Source of the DNA: Bradyrhizobium sp. LLZ17
GTDB taxonomy: Bacteria > Pseudomonadota > Alphaproteobacteria > Rhizobiales > Xanthobacteraceae
Reading direction: 5' to 3'
NCBI RefSeq assembly: GCF_041200145.1
Contig: NZ_CP165734.1
Span: 6,491,001 to 6,555,000 of the forward strand
DNA length: 64,000 bases
Part shown: positions 34,168 through 42,732 of the stretch, in pieces
Layout of the letters: the number at the start of each line of letters is the position of its first letter
Numbering within the stretch: the first letter of the stretch is position 1
Translations under genes and position numbers: made by a program
The notes under the pieces: model-generated
Seen by the model: the letters and a program-made list of their open reading frames with translations, nothing else
Databases searched by the model: none
What the model was told of the DNA's origin: nothing

Positions 34168-35568
34168 TTAGCCCGCGACCTGCTTGATGCGGGCGATCAG
34201 TTCGTCCACGGCCTTGTCGACCGGAACCTTCTCGCTCACGACCCGGTTCATCGCCTTGGCCCACACGTTCTCGTTGTTGAGGATGGTGAACTTCCAGTTC
34301 TTGGTGAAGTCGAACGGCGCGGTGCCGCCGGTGAACTGAGCGTAAACCGCCTTGCGATGCCTGTCGGCCTGCCAGAACGGGCTCTCCTGGCTCGCCTTGG
34401 TCACCGGGAACCAGCGGCCGAGCGCACCCTCGATATAGGGACGGACGTTCTCTTCCTGAAGCAGGAAGCTGATGAACTGCTTGGCCTCCGGCTTGTTCTT
34501 GGCCGCGGTGAAGATCAGCCCGGTCTTGACGTCGGAGCGATAGCGGATGGTCGAACCGTCGGGTGCCTTCGGGAACGACGCGGTGATGATGTCCTCGCCA
34601 TAAGCCTTCCTGCCGGCTTCGCGCTGCTCAGGCGTGAGCGCCTGATTCTGCGAGTCCTCGTACCATTTCGCCGCGATCGAGATCGTGAAATTGTGGGTCA
34701 TCACGATCGTCTTGTTGTGGAAGGCGACGTTGTTGTCGGGATCCTTCCAGGTCGTCGAGGAGGGCGGCGTGCAGCCCTTGATATAGGTGTCGGTGTAGTC
34801 CTTCATCGCCTTGATCAGGCCGTCGCGGACCTTGGGATCGTCCACCGTGAGCTTGCCGTTGTCGTCGACCAGCTTGACGTGGTAGGCGTCCATGAAGGTG
34901 TAGAAAGATTGGAAGGAGTCGGTGGATTCCACGCCCATCGGCTGCCCGACCGCATAGATCCGCTGGCCGGTGGCCTTGCGGATCGCCGGCTGGACCTTGT
35001 CGCACCAGAAGGTCCAGTAGCCTTCCCAATCGTTCGGGATGTCGCTCTGCTTGAAGCCGGCCTTTTCCAGCATGTCTTTCCAGATCTGGACGTGCATGCT
35101 CTGCTGCTTCAGCGGGAAGCCGTAATAGGCCTTCTTCTTGGCGACGTCGTTATAGAGCTTCGAGGCCTCCAGCGTGTTCGGCGCGAACCTGTCCTGGATC
35201 GGCTCCATGACGTCAGTGAGGTCCTCGAGCTTGCCCTCATAGGCCCATTTGCCCTGCGCCTGAACGTCGTAAGTGTCGGAATAGGCGACGTCGGGCACGG
35301 TTCCGGCATCGAGCGCCGCCACCGTTTTCGGAATCATGTCCTGGATCGCGTACTGCGACAATTCGACCTTGATGCCGGTCTTTGCTTCGAACTTCTTGAT
35401 CGTATCGAGCAGCGCGTCGTCTTCGGACCGGTAGAAGCCCTTGCCCCACCAGACCGTAATCGTCTTTTGCTGCGCAAATGCGGGTGCAGCGGCTGCAAAC
35501 AGCCCCACCGCAGCGACCGCCAGTGTAACCGCGCCAATAACCTTGGATTTCACGTTTTTCTCCCTCAA
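34168..35568 (-). CDS. ABC transporter extracellular solute-binding protein (CUT1 type)
   Basis: The 466-residue protein has a signal peptide (VIGAVTLAVAAVGLFAAAAPAFAQ, cleavage near residue 33). A family-1 sugar-binding fold follows, beginning TITVWWGKGFYRSEDDALL. It should capture a sugar or polyol in the periplasm for the two permeases downstream. Its start is ATG at 35566-35568. Substrate class inferred from family only. Confidence 0.92.
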   Translation of the reverse strand: MREKNVKSKVIGAVTLAVAAVGLFAAAAPAFAQQKTITVWWGKGFYRSEDDALLDTIKKFEAKTGIKVELSQYAIQDMIPKTVAALDAGTVPDVAYSDTYDVQAQGKWAYEGKLEDLTDVMEPIQDRFAPNTLEASKLYNDVAKKKAYYGFPLKQQSMHVQIWKDMLEKAGFKQSDIPNDWEGYWTFWCDKVQPAIRKATGQRIYAVGQPMGVESTDSFQSFYTFMDAYHVKLVDDNGKLTVDDPKVRDGLIKAMKDYTDTYIKGCTPPSSTTWKDPDNNVAFHNKTIVMTHNFTISIAAKWYEDSQNQALTPEQREAGRKAYGEDIITASFPKAPDGSTIRYRSDVKTGLIFTAAKNKPEAKQFISFLLQEENVRPYIEGALGRWFPVTKASQESPFWQADRHRKAVYAQFTGGTAPFDFTKNWKFTILNNENVWAKAMNRVVSEKVPVDKAVDELIARIKQVAG

Positions 35569-35749
35569 GCCGCCGGTGTTTTAACCGGTCGGATAAAACA
35601 CTAGCCCATGGTCGCTATCCGATCTAGCGGCATGTTGTCAGACATAGGTCGTGGGGGGCGCGGGCGCGAAGGGATGCTTAACGCGCGCATCGATGCAATC
35701 GCGGCATCAATTCGCCCGGATCATTTCGCGCGATTGGGGGCCACCGTCG

Positions 35750-37678
35750 TTAGTTCGACTTGGCGTTTCCCTTGGCGTTCTCCGCCGTCGGCGATCCGTC
35801 CGGCGCGGGGCGTTTGCCGGCGCCGGTAATGCGCTCGATCGCGGAGCGCACGGCATCGCCCGCCTTGCGGTCCTTCAGCATATCGAGCAGCGGAGCCGAG
35901 GCCGGCGAGCGGCGGATCAGGCTTTCCGGATCGGGGAAGATCAGGGGATCGTCCCAGGGGCCCTGCACCACGAACGGCAATTCGAAGCCGGACGCGGTGT
36001 TGAGGCTCGCCACGCCCTTCATGTCGTATTCGCGCGTCGGCACCGACGCGGTGCCGGTCATCGTGATCTTGGCCGCGGGGCCTTCGATGCGGATGTCCTC
36101 GGCGGTCGCGATGCCGTCGGCGAATTTCACCGCGACGGTGAGATTGTCGTAAGGCGTCGAGCCGTTGCGGAAATTGCCGCCGCCCGACAGCGGCCGGCGC
36201 TCCAGCCGTTTCAGCAGTTGCTCGGCATTGAAGCCGGCGATCGCGCCGTCGTGCCCGGTCACGCTCGCGCTGCCGTCGAGCGACTGCACGAGGCCGAACG
36301 GGCTCGAGCCGGAGGCGACGAGGGAGACGCTGATATTGCCGCGGCCGGACAGCTTGTTGATCCCGAACAGCTCCGAGGTGCAGGCCTGCAGGTCGACGTC
36401 GGTGAACTGGAATTGCGCCTTGACGTCCGCGACGGTGTCGGTGCGTGCGATCCCGAACGAGCCCTTGGCAATGCCGCCATAGACCTGTGCCTCGCCGACC
36501 GAAAGTGCCAGCGTGCCGTTGCGCAGATTGGCGCCGATCGCGGTGCGGCCGAGTTTCGATGGTCCGACCGTCAGCCGCGCCGCCGACAGGCGCATGTCGA
36601 GATCGGTGGTCGACAGGGCATTGAGATCGAACAATTGCCTGTTCCAGTCACGAGCGCCGCTCGCGAGCAGGCGGAAGGTCGAGATGTAAGGGGTGAAATC
36701 GAGCGCGTCGGCGGCGAGCGTCGCCTGCAGCGTCTGCCGGCCGTTATTGGCGTAGGTCATCACGCCCTCGGCGGTGTTGCCGTCGAGCTCGACATTGACG
36801 TTGGTGAGCGCGATCGAGGCGCCTACCACATTGGCGCGCGCCTTCAGCGCAAAGCGGCCGAAGCCGCCGCTGCCGGGTTGCGGCTGGCCGGTCCAGCGCA
36901 GCGCGTTGCGCAAGGACGGGCTGTCGATGGTGAGCGTGCCTTCCATCATCGGGCTGGTGCGGTTGGCGACGCTGCCGTCGAAGGCGAGCTTGAGCGGGGC
37001 GCTGGTAACCCGCGCCTTCAGTCCGGAGCGGTCGCCGGAGAGGGCCGCGACGAAATCGGCAAAGCTGATCGAGCCGTCGACGCGCTCGCCGCGCCAGTCG
37101 AACTGTCCGGTCGCGGCAAAGGAGCGCGAGATCGAGGGCCAGGCCAGCGACAGGTCGATGTCGTCGAGCTGCTCGGTGGCATGCGTGGCCGCGTCTTCAT
37201 AATTGAGCACGCCGTCCTGGATCCTGATCTCGGAGAACGAGACCTGGTTCTCGGCCCCCGGCTTCATCGTGCGCGCAATGGTCTGGATGAAGGGCGTCCA
37301 GTTGCTCTCGCCGTCCGGCTTGAGGCTGACATGGATCTGCGGGCGCAGCATCGTCAGGTCCGCGATCTCGAAGCGTTGCAGCAGCAGCGGCAGCAGCCGC
37401 AGATTGGCCGTGAGCACGTCGACATGGAGCGCAGGATCGCTGGTGCCGCCGCCCTTCAGCCCGACATCGTGGAACGAGATGTAACTTGCGGGAAGAATCG
37501 AAATATCGATCGCGCCCGCGACGGTGAGCTCGAGCCCGGTGACATTGCGGATCTGGGTTTCCACCGCCTTGCGCAACGCGTCGCGGTTGATCAGCCAGGA
37601 GGTCGCGATCAGGGCGATCAGCACGACACCGAGCAGCGCCGCGATCGGCGTCCCGAGGCGCTTTATTCCTTGGGCCAT
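35750..37678 (-). CDS. AsmA-family protein
   Basis: A protein of about 642 residues with one N-terminal membrane helix (TPIAALLGVVLIALIATSWLI). The start of the AsmA domain follows (LRKAVETQIRNVTGLELTVAGAIDISILPASYISFHDVGL), and a second AsmA-type region lies near the C-terminus (RGNISVSLVASG...LDGSASVTGHDGAIAGFN). AsmA proteins span the periplasm and affect outer-membrane lipid traffic. ATG 37678 or 37690 are both possible; the longer open frame to 37807 is unlikely because the first helix should lie near the start. Confidence 0.88.
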   Translation of the reverse strand: MAQGIKRLGTPIAALLGVVLIALIATSWLINRDALRKAVETQIRNVTGLELTVAGAIDISILPASYISFHDVGLKGGGTSDPALHVDVLTANLRLLPLLLQRFEIADLTMLRPQIHVSLKPDGESNWTPFIQTIARTMKPGAENQVSFSEIRIQDGVLNYEDAATHATEQLDDIDLSLAWPSISRSFAATGQFDWRGERVDGSISFADFVAALSGDRSGLKARVTSAPLKLAFDGSVANRTSPMMEGTLTIDSPSLRNALRWTGQPQPGSGGFGRFALKARANVVGASIALTNVNVELDGNTAEGVMTYANNGRQTLQATLAADALDFTPYISTFRLLASGARDWNRQLFDLNALSTTDLDMRLSAARLTVGPSKLGRTAIGANLRNGTLALSVGEAQVYGGIAKGSFGIARTDTVADVKAQFQFTDVDLQACTSELFGINKLSGRGNISVSLVASGSSPFGLVQSLDGSASVTGHDGAIAGFNAEQLLKRLERRPLSGGGNFRNGSTPYDNLTVAVKFADGIATAEDIRIEGPAAKITMTGTASVPTREYDMKGVASLNTASGFELPFVVQGPWDDPLIFPDPESLIRRSPASAPLLDMLKDRKAGDAVRSAIERITGAGKRPAPDGSPTAENAKGNAKSN

Positions 37679-37962
37679 GGTCAATGGCATGTCCTGATCG
37701 GGTTGGTCGCGGGGGCCAGAGGGGGCGGGCGGGAAACCTGCGCGCCCCACGCCCAAGTCCTGTTGTGTTAAGTCCCGCAACTTGATGGGTTTTCTTGTCG
37801 CTTTCAAGGCCGCCGACGGTTCTGCCCACGGCGTGGGCAGCTTGTATCACTCGCCCGCGGACCGGAGAACCCCGTATCATTGACGGCTTCGGACGATTTC
37901 GCCTAATAATCGCCGCCAACAAGGCGCGACGCCAGCCGCAGATTTAAGTCGAGGGTTTTTGC

Positions 37963-38670
37963 ATGAACAAGGTCTATCCCGACGCCAAATCGGCGCTCGA
38001 GGGCGTTCTCAAGGACGGCATGATGATCATGTCGGGTGGCTTCGGCCTCTGCGGCATCGCCGAGACGCTCTCGGACGCGATCCGCGATTCCGGCGTGAAG
38101 GGCCTGACCGTGGTCTCCAACAATGCCGGCGTCGACGGCATCGGCCTCAGCCGTCTGCTGGAAACCCGCCAGATCAAGAAGATGATCTCGTCCTATGTCG
38201 GCGAGAACAAGCTGTTCGCCCAGCAATTCCTCGCCGGTGAGCTGGAACTCGAATTCAATCCGCAGGGCACGCTGGCCGAGCGCATCCGCGCCGGCGGCGC
38301 CGGGATCCCCGCCTTCTACACCAAGACCGGTGTCGGCACGCTGATCGCTGAAGGCAAGGAAGTGAAGGAATTCGACGGCGAGAAATATCTGATGGAGCGC
38401 GGCCTGTTCGCCGACCTCGCCATCGTGCACGCCTGGAAGGGCGATACCGCCGGCAACCTGATCTACCGCAAGACCGCGCGCAACTTCAACCCGATGATGG
38501 CGACCGCCGCCAAGGTCACGGCGGCCGAGGTCGAGCATCTGGTTCCGGCCGGTGAACTCAATCCCGACCACATCCATACGCCCGGCATTTTCGTCAAGCG
38601 CATCGTCGAGGTCGGAACGGCCCAGAAGCGCATCGAATTCCGCAACACCCGCCCGCGCACGGCAGCTTGA
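37963..38670 (+). CDS. scoA: 3-oxoacid CoA-transferase subunit A
   Basis: The 235-residue CoA-transferase family I alpha subunit has the GGFGLCGIAETL motif at about 24-35 and AGGAGIPAFYTKTGVGT around 107-123. Together with the next gene it transfers CoA between succinyl-CoA and acetoacetate, as in ketone body or polyhydroxybutyrate breakdown. It starts a two-gene operon with a 15-base gap. Confidence 0.95.
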   Translation: MNKVYPDAKSALEGVLKDGMMIMSGGFGLCGIAETLSDAIRDSGVKGLTVVSNNAGVDGIGLSRLLETRQIKKMISSYVGENKLFAQQFLAGELELEFNPQGTLAERIRAGGAGIPAFYTKTGVGTLIAEGKEVKEFDGEKYLMERGLFADLAIVHAWKGDTAGNLIYRKTARNFNPMMATAAKVTAAEVEHLVPAGELNPDHIHTPGIFVKRIVEVGTAQKRIEFRNTRPRTAA

Positions 38671-38685
38671 GATCAGGAGAACCAC

Positions 38686-39336
38686 ATGGCCTGGACCCGT
38701 GAACAGATGGCTGCGCGCGCTGCGAAGGAATTGCGCGACGGCTATTACGTCAATCTCGGCATCGGCATCCCGACGCTGGTCTCGAACTACATCCCGGACG
38801 GCGTCGACGTCAGCCTCCAGAGCGAGAACGGCATGCTCGGCATGGGGCCGTTCCCCTACGAGGGCGAAGAAGACGCGGACCTCATCAACGCCGGCAAGCA
38901 GACCGTGAGCGAGCTGCCGTCGACCTCGTATTTCTCCAGCGCGGATTCCTTCGGGATGATCCGCGGCGGCCACATGGACCTGTCGATCCTCGGTGCCATG
39001 CAGGTCGCCCAGAACGGCGATCTCGCCAACTGGATGATCCCCGGCAAGATGGTCAAGGGCATGGGCGGTGCGATGGACCTCGTCGCCGGCGTCAAGCGCG
39101 TCGTCGTGGTGATGGAGCATTCGGCCAAGGACGGCCCAAAACTCCTGAAGCAATGCAACCTGCCGCTGACCGGCGAGCGCGTCGTCGACATGATCGTCAC
39201 CGATCTCGCGGTCTTCACCATCGACAAGCACGGCGACGGCGGCATGGCGCTGATCGAGCTCGCCGACGGCGTCACGCTCGACGAGGTCAAGGCCAAGACC
39301 GAAGCTGAGTTCCGCGTCGCGCTGAAGAATACGTAA
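38686..39336 (+). CDS. scoB: 3-oxoacid CoA-transferase subunit B
   Basis: The 216-residue beta subunit has the catalytic Glu47 in SENGMLG. The substrate-side motif [11 protein letters not shown] and the C-terminal VKAKTEAEF helix are typical of SCOT-type enzymes. AGGAGA precedes the ATG. It works as a heterodimer pair with the preceding subunit. Confidence 0.95.
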   Translation: MAWTREQMAARAAKELRDGYYVNLGIGIPTLVSNYIPDGVDVSLQSENGMLGMGPFPYEGEEDADLINAGKQTVSELPSTSYFSSADSFGMIRGGHMDLSILGAMQVAQNGDLANWMIPGKMVKGMGGAMDLVAGVKRVVVVMEHSAKDGPKLLKQCNLPLTGERVVDMIVTDLAVFTIDKHGDGGMALIELADGVTLDEVKAKTEAEFRVALKNT

Positions 39337-39358
39337 GGTCGTCGTTGGGGAGGCGCGC

Positions 39359-39994
39359 ATGACGATAAGGTCAGCGCGTCCCGAAGACGCTGAGTTCATC
39401 GCACAAACCATTCTGTCGGGGCAGCGCGGTTATCGGTCGCGCGGCTGGTTCGATGTCGCGCTCGGCTGGCCTGAGGCTGAGTGCCGCGATTTCATCGCGC
39501 GCACCGCGGTCGCGCGCGTGGTGTCGATGTGGCACGTCTCGCAATTCCTCGTCGCCGAGATCGATGGCAAGCCTGCGGCGGCATTGTGCGCGCTGCCGGC
39601 GGCCGGCACGGGACCTGCGGCCTGGCGCGCGATCGAGGAGGTCGCGGCAACGACCGGCCTTGCTGAGTCAGAGCTGAACGCCATCCGCCGGCGCGGCATG
39701 TACACGCGTGCCTGCTGGGTTCAGGGCGGCGAGGGCGACTGGATGATCGAGCATGTCGCAACCGATGCTGCTCATCGCGGCCGCGGCCTGGTCCAGGCGC
39801 TGATCGCGCATGCGCTGGAGAAGGGGCGGGCGGCCGGCTTTGCCCGCGCGACGATATCGTTTCTGATCGGCAACGAGTCCGCCGAGCGCGCCTATGCCAA
39901 GGCCGGTTTTACCTTCGCCGAAGAGAAGCGTGATCCCGCCTTCGAAGCGATCATCGGCGCGCCCGGCTTCCGAATGTTTGCGCGCGCGATTTGA
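39359..39994 (+). CDS. GNAT-family N-acetyltransferase
   Basis: The 211-residue protein has the N-terminal beta-alpha start IRSARPEDAEFIA and the acetyl-CoA loop region VATDAAHRGRGLVQALIAHAL (about 135-155). The closing motif GNESAERAYAKAGFTFAEEKRD is typical of the family. The substrate cannot be inferred. It lies 22 bases after scoB with GGAGGCGC before the ATG, so it may share the operon. Confidence 0.88.
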   Translation: MTIRSARPEDAEFIAQTILSGQRGYRSRGWFDVALGWPEAECRDFIARTAVARVVSMWHVSQFLVAEIDGKPAAALCALPAAGTGPAAWRAIEEVAATTGLAESELNAIRRRGMYTRACWVQGGEGDWMIEHVATDAAHRGRGLVQALIAHALEKGRAAGFARATISFLIGNESAERAYAKAGFTFAEEKRDPAFEAIIGAPGFRMFARAI

Positions 39995-40042
39995 CGAGCA
40001 GCACGAGCGGTGACGGTTAAGCGCGAACGCGTGCTCCAATCT

Positions 40043-40158
40043 CGTCATTGCGAGGAGCTCTTGCGACGAAGCAATCCAGGCTGTCTCCAGGGATACATCT
40101 GGATTGCTTCCGCCTTCGCCAAGGCTTCGGCGGACAAGTCGCTGCGCTCGCAATGACG
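40043..40158. repeat. Composite palindromic repeat, CGTCATTGCGAG family
   Basis: The outer arms CGTCATTGCGAG / CTCGCAATGACG are perfect inverted copies. Inside lies a second perfect pair, GAAGCAATCCAG / CTGGATTGCTTC, and a third small stem around CCGCCTTCGCC. A shorter copy occurs at 52619-52704. This is a dispersed Bradyrhizobium-type element, and it fills the gap between the acetyltransferase and nirV. Confidence 0.85.
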
Positions 40159-40206
40159 GCGTATGAGGCGCGGCCGCGGCTCCTCGCATCCGCGTGCCAA
40201 GACTCA

Positions 40207-41082
40207 CTACGACCTCGCCCACACCTTGCTCCACCGCGCCGACACGCTCGCCACCCACGACGGCTCGTCTCGCACCAGGCGGAAGCCGAGATTGGCGGGC
40301 GGCACGCCTTGGGCGCAGCCGCCGGCGCGGGCGTCGCGGATGAAATCCGTGACGTAGGCGCGGTGCGCGCCTTCGGCGACGCGCACACCGCAGTTCACAG
40401 TCGGGCGGCCGGCATTGCCGGCGTCGTCGACGCGCGAGCGCACGAAGCAGGTCGAGGTCCATTCCCAGACATTGCCGGCGAGATCTTCGATGCCATGCTC
40501 GTTCACGCCGAACTTGCCGAACGGATAGGCCATGGTGTCGGAGAGGTCGCGTTCGGATTCGCGTTCATAGCGGCTGATCCAGCGCTTTGCCGGATCGCTG
40601 GCGTCGACCGGTGATCCGTCGTCCTTGAACCTGCTGCCCGCCGCAAAGGCCCACTCCGTGTCGCTCGGCAGGCGATAGTGCTGCCCGGTCTTGCGTGACA
40701 GCCAGTCCGCATAGGTCTGCGCATCGTGCCAGTTCACTTGCACCGCGGGGCGGTCGGGCGCGACCACCACGCCGCGATCGAGTGCGCGGCAGACGCCATC
40801 CTGCACGCAGAGCTGAAAGGCGGATGACGAAACCTGATGCCGCATGATGTGAAGCGGCCGGTCGAACCGCATCGCGCGCAGCGGCGTTTCGGCCTGCTGT
40901 CCGGAGCGCGTGAAATCGCCGGCCTCACGGTAGGAGAAATCGCCCGGCGCGATCTCGATGATGGCGGGTTCGGTCGCGGTGCCGCGGATCGCCACGTCCG
41001 ACACGAGCGGCGCGACCGCAAACGGTCCTGCAAGTCCGGCCGCACAGGCCAGTGCCAACTTCAGCTTGAATGCGATCAGCAT
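40207..41082 (-). CDS. nirV: NirV-like SUMF1/FGE-sulfatase-domain protein
   Basis: The 291-residue exported protein has a signal peptide (LALACAAGLAGPFAVA) and a formylglycine-generating-enzyme-like (SUMF1) domain. Its features include RLPSDTEWAFAAG, NEHGIEDLAGNVWEWTSTC and a C-terminal LGFRLVRD. The nearby Cys residues may form disulfides. NirV proteins accompany copper nitrite reductase in many denitrifiers. Their exact function is not settled. It follows nirK with a 51-base gap that contains a strong hairpin. Confidence 0.85.
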   Translation of the reverse strand: MLIAFKLKLALACAAGLAGPFAVAPLVSDVAIRGTATEPAIIEIAPGDFSYREAGDFTRSGQQAETPLRAMRFDRPLHIMRHQVSSSAFQLCVQDGVCRALDRGVVVAPDRPAVQVNWHDAQTYADWLSRKTGQHYRLPSDTEWAFAAGSRFKDDGSPVDASDPAKRWISRYERESERDLSDTMAYPFGKFGVNEHGIEDLAGNVWEWTSTCFVRSRVDDAGNAGRPTVNCGVRVAEGAHRAYVTDFIRDARAGGCAQGVPPANLGFRLVRDEPSWVASVSARWSKVWARS

Positions 41083-41103
41083 GGTCGTCCCCTGAAAGAC
41101 GAA

Positions 41104-41124
41104 GGGGCCGGGATCCCCGGCCCC
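41104..41124 (-). terminator. Strong hairpin between nirK and nirV
   Basis: GGGGCCGGG-ATC-CCCGGCCCC has a perfect 9-pair core, flanked by a further near-complement (GACGA / TCGTC). On the minus strand it is followed by TTT. It lies between the nirK stop and nirV start, so it probably limits read-through into nirV. Confidence 0.65.
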
Positions 41125-41133
41125 TCGTCGCGT

Positions 41134-42231
41134 TTAGTTGGTGTTGGCGGCCGGTATCTCCGCCGGCGCCTTCACCTGGGTCATCAGATCGTCGTTCCAG
41201 GTGCCCTCGACCTTGAAGTGCGCCGTGGCGCCGAGATCAGCGGCCTCGATCAGATTATGCGTGACATAGGCGTAGATGCCGGGTTGCAGGAATTTGTACA
41301 TCGCCGCCCCCGCCGAGCCGCCACGGATGAACCAGGTCTCGAGCCCGGTCTCCGGTGCGTTGGAGAATTTCCCGGTCTCCCAGACATAGTCGCCATGGCC
41401 GCCGATCAGATGCGGACGGCTGTCGCGGTTGGCCTGCGAATGCACGATCAGCACGTTCTCGCCAACCTTGGCGGTCAGCGCGTTCTTGCCCGTCAGCGCG
41501 CCGACCTTGCCGTTGAACACGACATGCGAGGGGATCAGCTTCTTCATCACCTCTTCGGTGTCGGTGAAGGCCTCGCCCGGCAGATCGTAGGATTTGAAAT
41601 TGCCCTTCTCGTCGCGCGGCACATACATGTCCTGCTCGCCGACATAATACACCTTGTCGTATTTCAGCGCGTGGCCCTTGCCGTCGTTGAGACCCTCGCG
41701 CGGCAACACCATCACGGCGCCGTTCATGCCGGAGACGACGTGCCAGGGGATCATCGGGCCGCCCGGCGCGCAATGGTAGACGAACACGCCGGTCCGCGTC
41801 GCCTTCCAGCGCAGCACGACTTCTTCGCCGGGATTGACCAGCGTGAGCTCGGCGCCGCCGAGCCCGCCGGTGGCGGAGTGGAAGTCGATGTTGTGCGGCA
41901 TCGAGTTGGTCGCCGGATTGACCAGTGTCAGCTCGACATAGTCACCCTCGTGCACGACCATCAGCGGGCCCGGCATGGAGCCGTTGAAGGTCATGGCCTG
42001 AAAGGTCGTGCCCTTCTCGTCGATGACGACCTTCTTCTCCTGCACGGTGAGCTTGAACTCCATGATCTTCGGCCCCTGCGTCGTGGCCTGCTCATGCGCG
42101 TGCACGAACGGCGGGGCGACCAGCTCGACCTTCTGCCGCGGCAGCTTGAGATCGCCGGCGGCGAAGGCGGGGGTCGCCAGCATGAGGGCGGTCGCGGCGG
42201 CACTGATCAATGCGGCTCTGCGGGTGAACAT
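41134..42231 (-). CDS. nirK: Copper-containing nitrite reductase (NO-forming)
   Basis: From ATG 42231 the protein is 365 residues with a signal peptide carrying twin Arg (TRRAALIS), pointing to Tat export. Type 1 copper ligands are His113, Cys154, His164 and Met169. Type 2 ligands are His118, His153 and a His near 325 (VTHNLIEAA). The catalytic Asp116 and the [20 protein letters not shown] stretch are intact. It reduces nitrite to NO in the periplasm. I chose 42231 because AAGG lies nine bases upstream; ATG 42240 would add three residues. A TTG-N8-CAA box lies about 71-84 bases upstream. Confidence 0.97.
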   Translation of the reverse strand: MFTRRAALISAAATALMLATPAFAAGDLKLPRQKVELVAPPFVHAHEQATTQGPKIMEFKLTVQEKKVVIDEKGTTFQAMTFNGSMPGPLMVVHEGDYVELTLVNPATNSMPHNIDFHSATGGLGGAELTLVNPGEEVVLRWKATRTGVFVYHCAPGGPMIPWHVVSGMNGAVMVLPREGLNDGKGHALKYDKVYYVGEQDMYVPRDEKGNFKSYDLPGEAFTDTEEVMKKLIPSHVVFNGKVGALTGKNALTAKVGENVLIVHSQANRDSRPHLIGGHGDYVWETGKFSNAPETGLETWFIRGGSAGAAMYKFLQPGIYAYVTHNLIEAADLGATAHFKVEGTWNDDLMTQVKAPAEIPAANTN

Positions 42232-42301
42232 CGGAAGCATCCTTCATCTGAAATGGTTTTGATGACGAGATGCAGTGTGCGCCGTTCCCCGCAACAGCGT
42301 T

Positions 42302-42315
42302 TGCGCTGCGACAAA
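42302..42315 (-). promoter_or_regulatory. FixK/FNR-type box upstream of nirK
   Basis: Read toward nirK the sequence is TTGTCGCAGCGCAA, i.e. TTG-N8-CAA, one base off the TTG(A/C)-N6-(T/G)CAA consensus. Its position suits activation of nirK by a Crp/FNR-family regulator such as FixK2 or NnrR under low oxygen or NO. Confidence 0.7.
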
Positions 42316-42361
42316 CTTTCGCCGGATTGGCTCCGGTGAAGATGTCTCGGGGAGATATCGA

Positions 42362-42610
42362 CTAGAGCAGCCTTATGGCAAGCCAGACCGTGCCCCAGAC
42401 CGCCAGCGACAACGCGGCAAACACCGCGGCTGCGATGGCGAGGGCGCGCAGCAGGCGGCCGGCGGCGCGGGTCGAGGGTGTCGCGGGGACAGGGCGAAAA
42501 TCGTCGAAGCGCGGGATTTGGCCGCGCACGCCGGTGAGCCGGAGAAGGAGATCGAGCGCGAACGGCGCCATCGGGGGCAGCTCCAGGGGCATATGGCTGA
42601 AATCCACCAT
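42362..42610 (-). CDS. Small membrane protein between nirK and hemN
   Basis: An 82-residue product (or 69 residues from ATG 42571, which has GGAG eight bases upstream) with a soluble N-terminal half. One C-terminal transmembrane helix is rich in Ala/Leu/Val (RALAIAAAVFAALSLAVWGTV). No family recognised. Its position beside a perfect FixK box and between nirK and hemN suggests it belongs to the low-oxygen regulon. I recall a small gene in the same place in other bradyrhizobia. Start uncertain. Confidence 0.65.
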   Translation of the reverse strand: MVDFSHMPLELPPMAPFALDLLLRLTGVRGQIPRFDDFRPVPATPSTRAAGRLLRALAIAAAVFAALSLAVWGTVWLAIRLL

Positions 42611-42633
42611 GGCCCGAATCCGGCGCGGGGACT

Positions 42634-42647
42634 TTGAGCGAGCGCAA
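42634..42647. promoter_or_regulatory. Perfect FixK/FNR-type box upstream of hemN
   Basis: TTGAGCGAGCGCAA fits TTG(A/C)-N6-(T/G)CAA exactly. If the activator sits at about -41.5, hemN would have a 5' leader of roughly 50 bases. In the other direction the predicted transcript start (about 42599) falls just inside the longer version of the small membrane protein gene and favours its shorter starts. Confidence 0.8.
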
Positions 42648-42732
42648 GGCCGCTACCATAAATCCGCGTTAGCTCAATCCGTTCCGGGACTCGCCGCGAC
42701 CTGCGCGGCCCGAATTCGCGAATAGGTAGGAC

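Noticed and set aside
35651-37771. Plus-strand open frame of 706 codons
   Set aside because: Antisense to the AsmA gene, with Arg/Gly/His-rich composition and no domain.
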